DNA of 64,000 bases, from NCBI RefSeq assembly GCF_011043545.1, contig NZ_JAAKGP010000012.1, positions 1-64,000 on the forward strand, given 5' to 3'. Below, one piece after another: positions 1 to 8,028 of the stretch. The DNA comes from Rhodobacter sp. SGA-6-6 (GTDB taxonomy: Bacteria; Pseudomonadota; Alphaproteobacteria; Rhodobacterales; Rhodobacteraceae). Numbering within the stretch: position 1 is the first letter of the stretch; each line of letters starts with the position of its first letter. Below the pieces are notes generated by a model that worked only from the letters and a program-made list of their open reading frames with translations, ran no database searches and had not been told where the DNA came from. The position numbers and the translations under genes are program-made.

Positions 1-137
1 AAGCCATGGCAGACCCGAGGCCGCATCTCGCGGGAGGCAAAGCCACCGCCTTCGGGGCGGGGGCGGGAAGGCCACCGCCAGATCGAAAACCGGCACGCCC
101 GAGCGGAAGAACCTCCGGGCCCCTCACGGGTCCGTTC
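1..137. other. Left-edge non-coding stretch downstream of aroB
   Basis: This GC-rich leader ends at the aroB stop codon. It contains a short inverted repeat (gggccc...gggtcc) near 117-133 that may serve as the aroB terminator. No frame here looks like a protein on its own. A long plus-strand frame that starts here and crosses aroB is an antisense artefact of high GC. Confidence 0.4.
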
Positions 138-1241
138 TCATTCCAGCGCATCGGCCAGCAGCCGCAGCACCGTATCGCCCGGCACGTCCTCGGCCACGAA
201 GGCCTCGCCGATGCCCCGGGCCAGCACGAAGCGCAGGCGGCCGTCGATCACCTTCTTGTCCTGGCCCATCAGCGCCAGCAGCGCCTCGGCTCCCGGCAGG
301 TCGCCGGGGATGTCGGCAAGGTCCACCTTCATCCCCATCGCGCGCAGATGCGCCCGCACCCGGCTGGGGTCTTCCTGCGAGCAGAGGCCGAGCCGCGCCG
401 ACAGCTCGAAGGCCAGCGCGCAGCCGATGGCGACGCCCTCGCCGTGGAGCAGGCGGTCGGAATAGCCGGTGGCCTTTTCCAGCGCATGGCAGAAGGTGTG
501 GCCGAGGTTGAGGAGCGCGCGCTCGCCCTCCTCGGTCTCGTCGCGCGAGACGATGCCGGCCTTCATCTCGACCGAGCGGGTGACGGCGCGCAGGCGGGCT
601 TCGGCATCGCCGGCGGCGAGGCCCGGGCCGGCGGTCTCCAGCCAGTCGAAGAAGGTTGCGTCGCCGAGGAGGCCGTATTTCACCACCTCGCCATAGCCGG
701 CGAGGAGGTCGCGGGCGGGCAAGCTGTCCAGCACCGCGGTATCGGCCAGCACCAGCGAAGGCTGGTGGAAGGCGCCGACCAGGTTCTTGCCCTGCGCGGT
801 GTTGATGCCGGTCTTGCCGCCGACCGAAGAATCCACCTGCGCCAGCAGCGTGGTCGGCAATTGCACGAAGCGCACGCCCCGGCGCAGCACGGCGGCGGCG
901 AAGCCGACCAGATCGCCGATCACCCCGCCGCCGAAGGCGATCACCACGTCGCGGCGCTCGACCTTTTGCTCCAGCAGCCATTCCACGCAACGGGCGAACT
1001 GCTCCCAGCCCTTGGTGCCCTCGCCGGGCGGCAGGGCCAGCGCCGAGACCGCGATCCCCTGCCCCTCCAGCGCCGCGGTCAGCCGGGCCAGATGCAGCCC
1101 GGCCACCGTCTCGTCGGTCACCACCGCCACCCGGGGACGACGGAGCAAAGGCACAATCTCGGCCCCCGCGCGGTCGATCAGGCCGGGGCCGATGCGGACC
1201 TCGTAGCTGCGGCTGCCCAGATCGACGGGAACGATGTTCAT
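138..1241 (-). CDS. aroB: 3-dehydroquinate synthase
   Basis: This enzyme converts DAHP to 3-dehydroquinate, the second step of the shikimate pathway, in the cytoplasm. The 367-residue product has the usual length. It shows the nucleotide-binding GGGVIGD (about residues 104-110) and DSSVGGKTG (137-145). The zinc-ligand regions follow as GYGEVVKYG, NLGHTFCHAL and LLHGEG. The ATG at 1241 lies one base after the aroK stop, so aroK and aroB are almost certainly co-transcribed, with aroK first. The neighbourhood and the intact catalytic motifs make the call secure. Confidence 0.98.
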   Translation of the reverse strand: MNIVPVDLGSRSYEVRIGPGLIDRAGAEIVPLLRRPRVAVVTDETVAGLHLARLTAALEGQGIAVSALALPPGEGTKGWEQFARCVEWLLEQKVERRDVVIAFGGGVIGDLVGFAAAVLRRGVRFVQLPTTLLAQVDSSVGGKTGINTAQGKNLVGAFHQPSLVLADTAVLDSLPARDLLAGYGEVVKYGLLGDATFFDWLETAGPGLAAGDAEARLRAVTRSVEMKAGIVSRDETEEGERALLNLGHTFCHALEKATGYSDRLLHGEGVAIGCALAFELSARLGLCSQEDPSRVRAHLRAMGMKVDLADIPGDLPGAEALLALMGQDKKVIDGRLRFVLARGIGEAFVAEDVPGDTVLRLLADALE

Positions 1242-1242
1242 C

Positions 1243-1782
1243 TCATGCCTCTTCCAGAACGTCGGGCCTCGCCCGCAGCGCCTCTACCACGCGGGCGGCC
1301 ATCTGCTCGACCGAGTAGTCGGGCGAGGCATCCACCGCAAGGTCGGCCAGCCGGTAGGAGGGCAGCCGCGCGTGGTAAAGCTCGGCCAGCGTCTCGCGCG
1401 GGTTGGCGGTGCGCAAGAGCGGCCGGGTGGTCTTGTGGCGGACCCGGTTCCACAGCAGGTCCAGCTCGGCCCGCAGCCAGACCGAGACCCCGGCCTCGTG
1501 GATCTGCGCCCGATTGCGCTCCGACAGGAAGGCGCCGCCGCCGGTGGACAGCACGGCGGGCGCCCCGCGCAGCAGCCGCCCGATCACCTCGTATTCGCGG
1601 TCGCGGAAGAAGGCCTCGCCGTCGCGGGCGAATATCTCGGCGATGGAGCGGTCGGCGGCCTTCACGATCTCCTCGTCCGAGTCGAGGAAGGGCACCTTCA
1701 GCAGCCGCGCCAGCGCGGTGCCGACGGCGGTCTTGCCCGCCCCCATCATCCCCACCATCACCACGGTCTTCTTCAGCCGCAT
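1243..1782 (-). CDS. aroK: Shikimate kinase
   Basis: This enzyme phosphorylates shikimate at the 3-hydroxyl using ATP. The product is 179 residues, standard for the family. The Walker A motif GMMGAGKT is at residues 11-18, the shikimate-binding DSDEEI follows, and the glycine-rich STGGGAF comes later. An RxxLY-type lid region is present (RPLLRTANPRETL). It is the first gene of an aroK-aroB operon, separated from aroB by one base. The 194 bp upstream to the divergent small membrane protein gene must carry its promoter; I could not single out a clear -10/-35. Confidence 0.97.
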   Translation of the reverse strand: MRLKKTVVMVGMMGAGKTAVGTALARLLKVPFLDSDEEIVKAADRSIAEIFARDGEAFFRDREYEVIGRLLRGAPAVLSTGGGAFLSERNRAQIHEAGVSVWLRAELDLLWNRVRHKTTRPLLRTANPRETLAELYHARLPSYRLADLAVDASPDYSVEQMAARVVEALRARPDVLEEA

Positions 1783-1976
1783 CCCGTTCCCCCGCCGCGT
1801 CCTCCCTGCGGCAGGGCGCTGCCCATCGCGGGAGGTTTCGCCCTGAATGGCGTGAACTTGCCGGGAATGCCATATACAATCGGCGACGGGCGGCGGCAGG
1901 CCGCGGTTGCATTCGCCCCGAGGGTGGTGCAGGCAGGAGACGGCAGGACCGGCACAAGAAAAGAGGCGACGGGCAG

Positions 1977-2111
1977 ATGGGGCGGATCATCAAGGCGGTA
2001 TTCTTTCTGGCTGTGCTTGGGTTTCTGGCGCTGACGGGCTATGCCTATCTTGGGGACCTGCGGCCTGCGCAGGTGGAGATACGCAAACCCGTGGTGCTGG
2101 ATGCGGAGTGA
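1977..2111 (+). CDS. Small single-span membrane protein, 44 aa
   Basis: The frame begins with an ATG after GACGGGCAG and encodes a 44-residue protein. Residues 5-26 form one strongly hydrophobic segment (IKAVFFLAVLGFLALTGYAY), followed by a short polar tail. It looks like a membrane-anchored micropeptide. Its last 11 bases overlap the start of the next gene (ATG at 2101), which implies translational coupling. Small genes of this kind in this place, between aroK and xerD, fit what I remember of Rhodobacteraceae genomes, but no function is known to me. The overlap and the clean hydrophobic segment argue that it is real. Confidence 0.7.
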   Translation: MGRIIKAVFFLAVLGFLALTGYAYLGDLRPAQVEIRKPVVLDAE

Positions 2112-3723
2112 CGCCGGATTCTGGACGATTGGCGGGTTGACCGCGGCGCTGGCCTGCGGACCGGCGCTGGCGCGCAGCGGCGATCCGATGTCGGCGATCG
2201 ACTGGCTGTCTGAATCGGTGACGGCGCCGGCCTCGGGCGCGGTGGCCGCGCCGGGGCCGGGGCGGCTGACCGGCCCGCCGGTGCAATCCGGCGCGGCGGC
2301 GGCGCCGGCGCCCGACCCGGACGAACCCCCGGTCAGCGCCAGCGGCGCCCTGCCGGTCTCGGTGGCGGTCACGCCGCTGGACGGTCCCTCGCCCGATGCG
2401 GTGGGGCCGATCTCGCCCGCGGCCTCGGGCTTTCCGCGCGATCTCTGGGGCGTCGGGCTGACGGTCGAGGTGGCGCAGGCGGTGACGCGCGACCGGATGG
2501 ACAGCCTGCCCGCCCTGCGCCAGCTGTTCCTGACCCTGCTGCTGGCCGAGACCGAGGCCCCGATCGACAGCGGCGGCAAGGGCATCCTGTTGCAGGCGCG
2601 GGTGGACAAGCTGCTGCAGCTCGGCGCGCTGGAGCAGGCGGCGGCGCTGATCGAGCTGGCCGACCAGGGCGACTCTCCCGCCCTCTTCCGCCGCGCCTTC
2701 GACGTGGCGCTTCTGACCGGCCACGAGGACCGCGCCTGCGAGCGGATGACCGCGAACCCCGGCCTCGCCCCCACCTTGCAGGCCCGGGTGTTCTGCCTGG
2801 CCCGCGGCGGCGAATGGGATGCGGCGGCGGTGACGCTGCAGACGGCCGAGGCGCTCGGCCAGGTCGACCACGGCCAGGCGGCGCTGATGGCGCGCTTCCT
2901 CGACCCCGACCTGTTCGAGGGCGAGCCGGTGCCGCCGCCGCCGATGCCGGTGACGCCGCTCGACTGGAAGATGTTCGAGGGCATCGGCGAGCCCCTGTCC
3001 ACCGCCACCCTGCCGGTGGCCTTCGCCTATGCCGAGATCAGCCCGCATTTCGGCTGGAAGGCACAGATCGAGGCGGCGGAGCGGCTGACCGCCGCCGGCA
3101 CCATCGCGCCGAACGTCATCCTCGGGCTCTACACCGAGCGGGTGCCCTCGGCCTCGGGCGGGGTCTGGGACCGGGTGGAGGCCTTCCAGGACTTCGACGC
3201 CGCCTTCGCCGCCCGCGACAAGGGCCGCATGGCGCAGACCCTGCCAGTCGCCTGGGCGCGGATGCAGGAGGTGGAGTTGGAGGTGGCCTTCGCCATGCTC
3301 TACGGCGCCGAGCTGGCGAAGCTGGGGCTGCCGGGCGAGGCGGGCGAGATCGCCTTCCGCGTCGGCCTGCTGTCGCCGGATTTCGAGGCGGTGGCCCGGG
3401 CGCATACGCCGCACGACCAGACCGAGGCCTTCCTGATCGCGCTGGCGACCGGCAAGCTGCAGGGGGTGCTGCCGCCCGACCGCATGGGCCGCGCCATCGC
3501 GCCCGCCTTCCTGGCGCCGAAACCGTCGGAGACGGCGCAGGCGCTCCTGGACGGCGACCGGCTGGGCGAGGCGATCCTGACCGCCATCGACGAGATCGCC
3601 GGCGGGGTGCAGGGCAACCTGCAGGGGGTGACGCAGGGCCTGTCGCTGCTGCGCATGGTGCGGCTGGACGGCATGGCGCGGCGGACGGCGCTGGAGCTGA
3701 TGCTGCTGGAACGGCGGGGCTGA
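2101..3723 (+). CDS. Exported hypothetical protein upstream of xerD, 540 aa
   Basis: I recognise no named family. The chosen ATG at 2101 overlaps the upstream small gene by 11 bp and gives a plausible signal peptide (hydrophobic GGLTAALACGPALA, cut near residue 25). Residues about 35-100 are rich in Pro, Ala and Gly and look disordered. The rest (about 115-540) is mainly alpha-helical with repeated Ala/Leu-rich helices, as in solenoid or TPR-like proteins. The expected location is periplasm or outer-membrane periphery. The frame could be opened 20 codons earlier, but that would destroy the signal peptide. Codon use matches its neighbours. Confidence 0.75.
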   Translation: MRSDAGFWTIGGLTAALACGPALARSGDPMSAIDWLSESVTAPASGAVAAPGPGRLTGPPVQSGAAAAPAPDPDEPPVSASGALPVSVAVTPLDGPSPDAVGPISPAASGFPRDLWGVGLTVEVAQAVTRDRMDSLPALRQLFLTLLLAETEAPIDSGGKGILLQARVDKLLQLGALEQAAALIELADQGDSPALFRRAFDVALLTGHEDRACERMTANPGLAPTLQARVFCLARGGEWDAAAVTLQTAEALGQVDHGQAALMARFLDPDLFEGEPVPPPPMPVTPLDWKMFEGIGEPLSTATLPVAFAYAEISPHFGWKAQIEAAERLTAAGTIAPNVILGLYTERVPSASGGVWDRVEAFQDFDAAFAARDKGRMAQTLPVAWARMQEVELEVAFAMLYGAELAKLGLPGEAGEIAFRVGLLSPDFEAVARAHTPHDQTEAFLIALATGKLQGVLPPDRMGRAIAPAFLAPKPSETAQALLDGDRLGEAILTAIDEIAGGVQGNLQGVTQGLSLLRMVRLDGMARRTALELMLLERRG

Positions 3724-3742
3724 GATGATCGGCGGCTTCTCC

Positions 3743-3950
3743 GGGCGGGACAGGGCGAGGCACTGCCTCGCCCCCGCCCGTGCGGTCGGGTTCAACCGGA
3801 GACCTGCCGGCACCAGACCCCGAGAGGCCAGCGCCCGGCCCGGCGGGCGAGAAGCGCCCGCCGAGGGCGGGGCGGGCGCTGGCCGGGCCTTGGGGGCCCG
3901 GCCGGACAAGGGGAAGCGTTGCGCTGTGGCGAAGGCACGCGCCTTCGCCA
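3743..3950 (+). repeat. Dispersed four-hairpin repeat, copy A
   Basis: This is one of four related copies in the window (others at 14267, 20250 reversed and 33392). In order it forms H1 (GGGCGGG...GGCGAGGC ACT GCCTCGCC...CCCGCCC, 3743-3779), a linker with CAACCGGAGAC, and H2 (outer stem GGCCAGCGCCCG / CGGGCGCTGGCC with inner stem GGCGGGCG, loop AGAAG). Next come H3 (CCGGGCC / GGCCCGG) and H4 (TGGCGAAGGC / GCCTTCGCCA, 3927-3950). The element starts 20 bp after the stop of the exported protein gene and ends 60 bp before xerD. Open frames across it are not genes. Confidence 0.9.
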
Positions 3951-4010
3951 GGGAAGCGAAGCGCCCCGCCTGTTTCCACCCCGCCCGGGCCTCAGGCTAG
4001 GGCTAGCCCC

Positions 4011-4949
4011 ATGCCCCCCGCCTCCCCCGACCGCTGGATCTCCACCTTCCTCCAGGCCATCGCCGCCGAGGCGGATGCGGCGCGCAACACCCGGCTGGCC
4101 TATGGCCGCGACCTGAGGGATTTCGCCGACTGGGCCGCGGCGCGCGACCTCGACCTCGCCACCCTCGACCGCAAGGCGGTGGAGGATTACCTCGTCTTCT
4201 GCGACGCGCAGGGCCTGTCGAAATCCACCCGCGCGCGGCGGCTGTCCTCGATCCGCCAGCTCTACCGCTTCGCCTTCGAGGAGGGCTGGCGGACCGACAA
4301 CCCCGCCCTGCGCATCTCCGGCCCCGGCCGCGGCCGGCGCCTGCCGGAAACGCTGTCCGAGGATCAGGTCGACGCCCTCCTCGCCGCCGCCCGCGACCAT
4401 GGCCGCACGCCCGCGGAGCGGCTGCGGTCCGTGGCGATGGTCGAACTCCTCTACGCCACCGGCCTGCGCGTCAGCGAGCTGTGCACCCTGCCGCAGGCCG
4501 CGGTGCGGGGCGATCCGCGGATGATCCTGGTCAAGGGCAAGGGCGACAAGGAGCGGATGGTGCCGCTCTCCGCCCCCGCCCGCGCCGCGCTGGCCGCGTG
4601 GCTGGCGCATCTGGATGCCGAGTCGGCGCGGCTCAGGGCCGAGGGCAAGCCGGTGCCGAAGGCCCTGTTCCCCGCCCGCGGCAAGGACGGGCACTGGACC
4701 CGGCAGCAGGTCTTCCTGACGCTGAAAGCCATCGCGGCGCAGGCCGGCATTTCCCCTGCGCTGGTCACGCCGCATAGGCTGCGCCATGCCTTCGCCACCC
4801 ACCTGCTGGCCCATGGCGCCGATCTGATGGTGATCCGGACGCTGCTCGGCCATGCCGACGTGGCGACGACCGAGATCTACACCCATGTGCTGGACGAGCA
4901 CCTGAAGGAGCTTGTCCTGACCCGCCACCCGCTTGCCCGGAAAGGCTGA
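4011..4949 (+). CDS. xerD: Tyrosine recombinase XerD
   Basis: This site-specific recombinase acts with XerC at dif to resolve chromosome dimers. The 312-residue product has an N-terminal SAM-like core-binding domain (about 10-95) and a C-terminal catalytic domain. All six catalytic residues are visible: R153 (GLRVSEL), K177 (KGKGDKER), H255 and R258 (HRLRH), H281 (GHAD) and Y290 (EIYTH). Longer in-frame extensions run back into the repeat and are discarded; the ATG at 4011 gives the normal family length, although no Shine-Dalgarno is obvious. The next gene starts one base after its stop. Confidence 0.95.
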   Translation: MPPASPDRWISTFLQAIAAEADAARNTRLAYGRDLRDFADWAAARDLDLATLDRKAVEDYLVFCDAQGLSKSTRARRLSSIRQLYRFAFEEGWRTDNPALRISGPGRGRRLPETLSEDQVDALLAAARDHGRTPAERLRSVAMVELLYATGLRVSELCTLPQAAVRGDPRMILVKGKGDKERMVPLSAPARAALAAWLAHLDAESARLRAEGKPVPKALFPARGKDGHWTRQQVFLTLKAIAAQAGISPALVTPHRLRHAFATHLLAHGADLMVIRTLLGHADVATTEIYTHVLDEHLKELVLTRHPLARKG

Positions 4950-4950
4950 G

Positions 4951-5847
4951 ATGACCTTCCCCGCCGTGCCCGTCCTCTCCCTTCTGCTGGTGCTGTCGCT
5001 GGCGGCGCTGGCCTGGACCAACCGCGACCGCCTCTTGCGCCGCAACCGCGACGGCGAGGCGCTGCGGCAGGACATCGCCGGGGCCATCGCGCTCGGCCAT
5101 TCCGGCGGCGCGGTGGAGAAGGAGGACCGCGACCGCCTGCTCGGCGCGCTGGACCTGCACGCCCGCACGGTCGAGGAGATCATGCGCCACCGCCGCCAGA
5201 TCGAGATGGTGAACGCCGATCTTTCCCCCGACCGCATCCTGACCCAGGTGCTGGCTAGCCCCTACACCCGCCTGCCGGTGTTCCGCGATTCCGAGGACAC
5301 CATCCTCGGCGTGATCCACGCCAAGGACCTGCTGCGCGAGGTCGACCGGCTGCTGCGCGGCCCCGATGCCGCGCCGGAGGGGCTGGCGGCGCTGGACATC
5401 CTGAAGGTGGCGATGAAGCCCTATTTCATCCCCGAGACCACGCCGCTGGATGAACAGATGCGCGAGTTCCTGAAGCGGCGCACCCATTTCGCGCTGGTGG
5501 TGGACGAATACGGCGCCCTGCAGGGGCTGATCACGCTGGAGGACATCCTGGAGGAGATCGTCGGCGACATCACCGACGAATTCGACGTGGTCTCGCGCGA
5601 GGGCAGCCTGCGCCAGGATACCGACGGCGGTTATCTGGTCGACGGCGCGATGACCATCCGCGACCTGAACCGGGCGCTGGACTGGTCGCTGCCCGACGAC
5701 GAGGCCAACACCATCGCCGGGCTGGTGATCCACGAGGCGCAGACCATCCCGGCCGAGGGCCAGGTGTTCAGCTTCCACGGCTTCCGCTTCGAGGTGCAGG
5801 CGCGGCGCGAGAACCGGATCACCCGGTTGAAGCTGCGGCCGCTGTAG
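4951..5847 (+). CDS. CorC/HlyC-type CBS-domain protein lacking DUF21
   Basis: The product is 298 residues. An N-terminal hydrophobic segment (about 3-23) is followed by a tail resembling the end of a DUF21-CBS protein (DIAGAIALGHS). A CBS pair comes next (about 65-195; TRLPVFRDSEDTILGVIHAK, MREFLKRRTHFALVVDEYG), then a CorC_HlyC domain (about 205-295). Relatives act in magnesium/cobalt efflux or ribosome-associated stress. Many alphaproteobacterial homologues carry a multi-span DUF21 membrane domain; here only one span remains, so the layout is closer to short CorC/YbeX or TlyC proteins. It follows xerD by one base and is probably in the same operon. Function beyond the family is inference. 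Confidence 0.85.
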   Translation: MTFPAVPVLSLLLVLSLAALAWTNRDRLLRRNRDGEALRQDIAGAIALGHSGGAVEKEDRDRLLGALDLHARTVEEIMRHRRQIEMVNADLSPDRILTQVLASPYTRLPVFRDSEDTILGVIHAKDLLREVDRLLRGPDAAPEGLAALDILKVAMKPYFIPETTPLDEQMREFLKRRTHFALVVDEYGALQGLITLEDILEEIVGDITDEFDVVSREGSLRQDTDGGYLVDGAMTIRDLNRALDWSLPDDEANTIAGLVIHEAQTIPAEGQVFSFHGFRFEVQARRENRITRLKLRPL

Positions 5848-5853
5848 CGGCCG

Positions 5854-6198
5854 TCACGCCGGCGTCTGCTGATGCGACATCAGCCGCCAGCCGCCGTCCT
5901 CGCGCAGATAGGTGGAGGCACAGAGCATGGTCTGGATCGGCGCGCCCTCGCGCTCGGCCTCGGCCTTGTAGGCCAGAACGGCGACAGCGCCGCGGATGTT
6001 CAGCCTGCGGTCCCTCATCAGGACCGACCGCCAGCGCGGCGCGGATTTCACGCCTTCCACGATCGTCTCGCCCTGAAGGATGCCGGCCGGATAGGGAAAG
6101 ACCATGATGGCCCCGTCGGCCATGGTGCTGCGGAAGGTCTCGGCCCCGCCGAGCCAGAAGCTTTCCTCGAGCTGCCAGAGGGTGTCCTGATCGGTCAT
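5854..6198 (-). CDS. NTF2-like (DUF4440/SnoaL-type) small protein
   Basis: The 114-residue protein has the size and pattern of a cone-shaped NTF2-like fold: an N-terminal helix (LWQLEESFWLGGAETFRSTM), then strands ending in a typical WRLMSHQQTP. Relatives are DUF4440 or SnoaL-like proteins of varied or unknown function. No catalytic residue set is clear. It lies convergent to the CorC-type gene, with 6 bp between stops. It sits 27 bp downstream of the HerA-like gene on the same strand, so it may be read through from it. Confidence 0.75.
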   Translation of the reverse strand: MTDQDTLWQLEESFWLGGAETFRSTMADGAIMVFPYPAGILQGETIVEGVKSAPRWRSVLMRDRRLNIRGAVAVLAYKAEAEREGAPIQTMLCASTYLREDGGWRLMSHQQTPA

Positions 6199-6225
6199 GA
6201 TGTGCCCTTTCCTGCTTGCAAAGCC

Positions 6226-7788
6226 CTACCGCTTCCCGAACAGCGTCCCCAGCACCCCGCGCACCAGCGCCTGCCCGCCCTTGGTGCCCAGCTGGCGGGC
6301 GAAGCTCTTGGCGAAGGTCTCGGTGATCGAATCCGACTGCCGGCCGGCGCGTTTCTTCGGCGCCTCCGGCTCGGCGCGGCCATAGCCCTTGCCGTCGTAG
6401 CGGCGGGCTTGCTTGAACTCGTTCAGGTCCAGCTGCAAACCGCCCCCCGCCGGCTCCGGCGGCGCCTCGGCATTGCGGGCGGCTTCTTCCGCCCGGCGGC
6501 GCAGCATCTCCCAGGCCGAGTCGCGGTCCACCGGGGTGTCGTATTTCCCGGCCACCGGAGACCCCGCAATGGCCGCCGCCCGCGCCGCCTCGTCGCAGGG
6601 GCCGAGCCGGCTGGAGGGCGGGCGGACCAGCGTGCGCTCGGCCACGCCGGGAATGCCCTTCAGTTCAAGGAACGAGGTCACCGCCTCGCCGGTGCCGACC
6701 TCGCGGATGGCGTCCTCGATGGCGAAGCGCGGGTTGGGGCGGTAGTTCTGCGCCGCCAGCCGCAGGTCCTTCTGGTCCTTGGCGGTGAAGGCGCGCAGCG
6801 CGTGCTGGACCCGGTTGCCCAGCTGGCCGAGGATGTTCTCCGGCACGTCGGCCGGGTTCTGGGTGATGAAATAGACCCCCACCCCCTTGGACCGGATCAG
6901 CCGCGCCACCTGCTCCACCTTCGCCACCAGCACCTTGGGCGCATCGTCGAACAGCAGATGCGCCTCGTCGAAGAAGAACACCAGCTTCGGCTTGTCGGGG
7001 TCGCCCACCTCGGGCAGGGTCTCGAACAGTTCGGACAGCAGCCACAGCAGGAAGGTGGCGTAGAGCCGGGGGGAATTCATCAGCTTGTCGGAGGCGAGGA
7101 TGTTGATCCGCCCTGCCCCGCTGGCATCGGTCAGCATCAGGTCCGACAGCGCCAGCGCCGGCTCGCCGAAGAGCTTCGCCCCGCCCTGGTTCTCCAGCAC
7201 CAAGAGCCGGCGCTGGATGGCGCCGACGGATTCCTTCGACACCAGCCCATAGCGCGCCGTCACCGCATCGCCGTTCTCGGCGATGAAGGTCAGCAGCGCC
7301 TGCAGGTCCTTCAGGTCCAGAAGCGGCAGCCCCTCGTCGTCCGACAGCCGGAAGGCGACGTTCAGCACCCCTTCCTGCGCCTCGGACAATTCCAGCAGGC
7401 GGCTGAGGAGCAGCGGCCCCATCTCGGCCACGGTGGCGCGGATCGGGTGGCCCTTCTCGCCGAAGAGGTCCCAGAAGGTGACCGGGAAGGCCCGGTATTG
7501 CAGGTCCAGCCCGATGGTGGCGGCGCGCTTCTGGAAACCGTCGTGCAGCTTGCCCGCAGGGTCGCCGGGCTGGCAGAGGCCGGAGAGATCGCCCTTCACG
7601 TCCGACAGGAACACCGGCACGCCGGCGGCCGAGAGACCCTCGGCCAGCACCTGCAGCGTCACGGTCTTGCCGGTGCCGGTGGCTCCGGCGATCAGCCCGT
7701 GGCGGTTGCCGTATTTCAGCAGCAGGCGCTGCGGCACCCCGTAGCCCTCGCCGCCGCCGCCCACGAAGATGCCTGGCTCTTCCGTCAC
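6226..7788 (-). CDS. HerA-like ATPase (DUF853 family)
   Basis: The product is a 520-residue P-loop ATPase of the FtsK/HerA superfamily. Walker A is GATGTGKT at residues 35-42 and Walker B is LVFFFDEAHLLF. The C-terminal third is charged and ends in a GTLFGKR tail typical of DUF853 proteins. A GTG start at 7788 is chosen because AAGGGGGT lies just upstream at the right spacing; an in-frame ATG at 7845 exists but lacks a good ribosome-binding site. The cellular role is not established; related ATPases move DNA or proteins through hexameric rings. It is downstream of nothing on its strand, so its promoter should lie within 7789-7900. Confidence 0.85.
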   Translation of the reverse strand: MTEEPGIFVGGGGEGYGVPQRLLLKYGNRHGLIAGATGTGKTVTLQVLAEGLSAAGVPVFLSDVKGDLSGLCQPGDPAGKLHDGFQKRAATIGLDLQYRAFPVTFWDLFGEKGHPIRATVAEMGPLLLSRLLELSEAQEGVLNVAFRLSDDEGLPLLDLKDLQALLTFIAENGDAVTARYGLVSKESVGAIQRRLLVLENQGGAKLFGEPALALSDLMLTDASGAGRINILASDKLMNSPRLYATFLLWLLSELFETLPEVGDPDKPKLVFFFDEAHLLFDDAPKVLVAKVEQVARLIRSKGVGVYFITQNPADVPENILGQLGNRVQHALRAFTAKDQKDLRLAAQNYRPNPRFAIEDAIREVGTGEAVTSFLELKGIPGVAERTLVRPPSSRLGPCDEAARAAAIAGSPVAGKYDTPVDRDSAWEMLRRRAEEAARNAEAPPEPAGGGLQLDLNEFKQARRYDGKGYGRAEPEAPKKRAGRQSDSITETFAKSFARQLGTKGGQALVRGVLGTLFGKR

Positions 7789-7920
7789 ATCGACCCCCTT
7801 CACCACCCTGTCCGCAGGGCCGGGACGGGCCTGCGGGGCAAACATACAAAATCTTGGCCGCGCCGCGCCAGCCTCGATCTTCCCGGGGGGCGGCTGCGGG
7901 GGCGAAGGGCAAGAATCCCG

Positions 7921-7949
7921 TTGACGCACCGGCAAAAGATCAATAGCGT
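7921..7949 (+). promoter_or_regulatory. Possible promoter of the small-RNA candidate
   Basis: TTGACG at 7921-7926 is a good -35 element. A 17-bp spacer is followed by TAGCGT at 7944-7949, a weak -10. Transcription would begin near 7956. Support rests on the downstream terminator; the -10 match alone is poor. Confidence 0.35.
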
Positions 7950-7955
7950 CCGGTC

Positions 7956-8028
7956 ATGAAGTCGGCCAGTCCGACAGGGAGCAAAGAATGACATGACGAA
8001 GGGCTGGCTTGCCAGCCCTTCGTCTTTT
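7956..8028 (+). ncRNA. Candidate trans-acting small RNA, about 73 nt
   Basis: A short stem (GTCGG / CCGAC around 7960-7974) is followed by a single-stranded A-rich linker. A perfect 14-bp hairpin then ends in TTTT at 8025-8028. The unit sits alone between divergent genes, behind a TTGACG element. No open frame of interest lies inside. The size, two-hairpin layout and rho-independent end are typical of bacterial small RNAs, but I do not recognise a family. Confidence 0.45.
7995..8028 (+). terminator. Intrinsic terminator with perfect 14-bp stem
   Basis: GACGAAGGGCTGGC (7995-8008) pairs exactly with GCCAGCCCTTCGTC (8011-8024), followed by TTTT. The plus-strand U-tract gives its direction. Both flanking genes point away from it, so it most likely ends the small-RNA candidate. 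Confidence 0.85.

Noticed and set aside
6-2111. Long plus-strand frame of 701 codons across aroB and aroK
   Set aside because: It is antisense to two well-conserved genes and has the biased composition of a GC-rich shadow. Only its last 44 codons (from 1977) form a separate, real small gene.
3780-4010. N-terminal extension of xerD over repeat copy A
   Set aside because: The extension encodes only the repeat and would make XerD 77 residues too long. The same repeat is non-coding at three other places.
4951-5847. Frameshifted remnant of a full DUF21-CBS gene
   Set aside because: No DUF21-like coding sequence is found upstream in any frame; xerD ends one base before. The short form is an intact gene.
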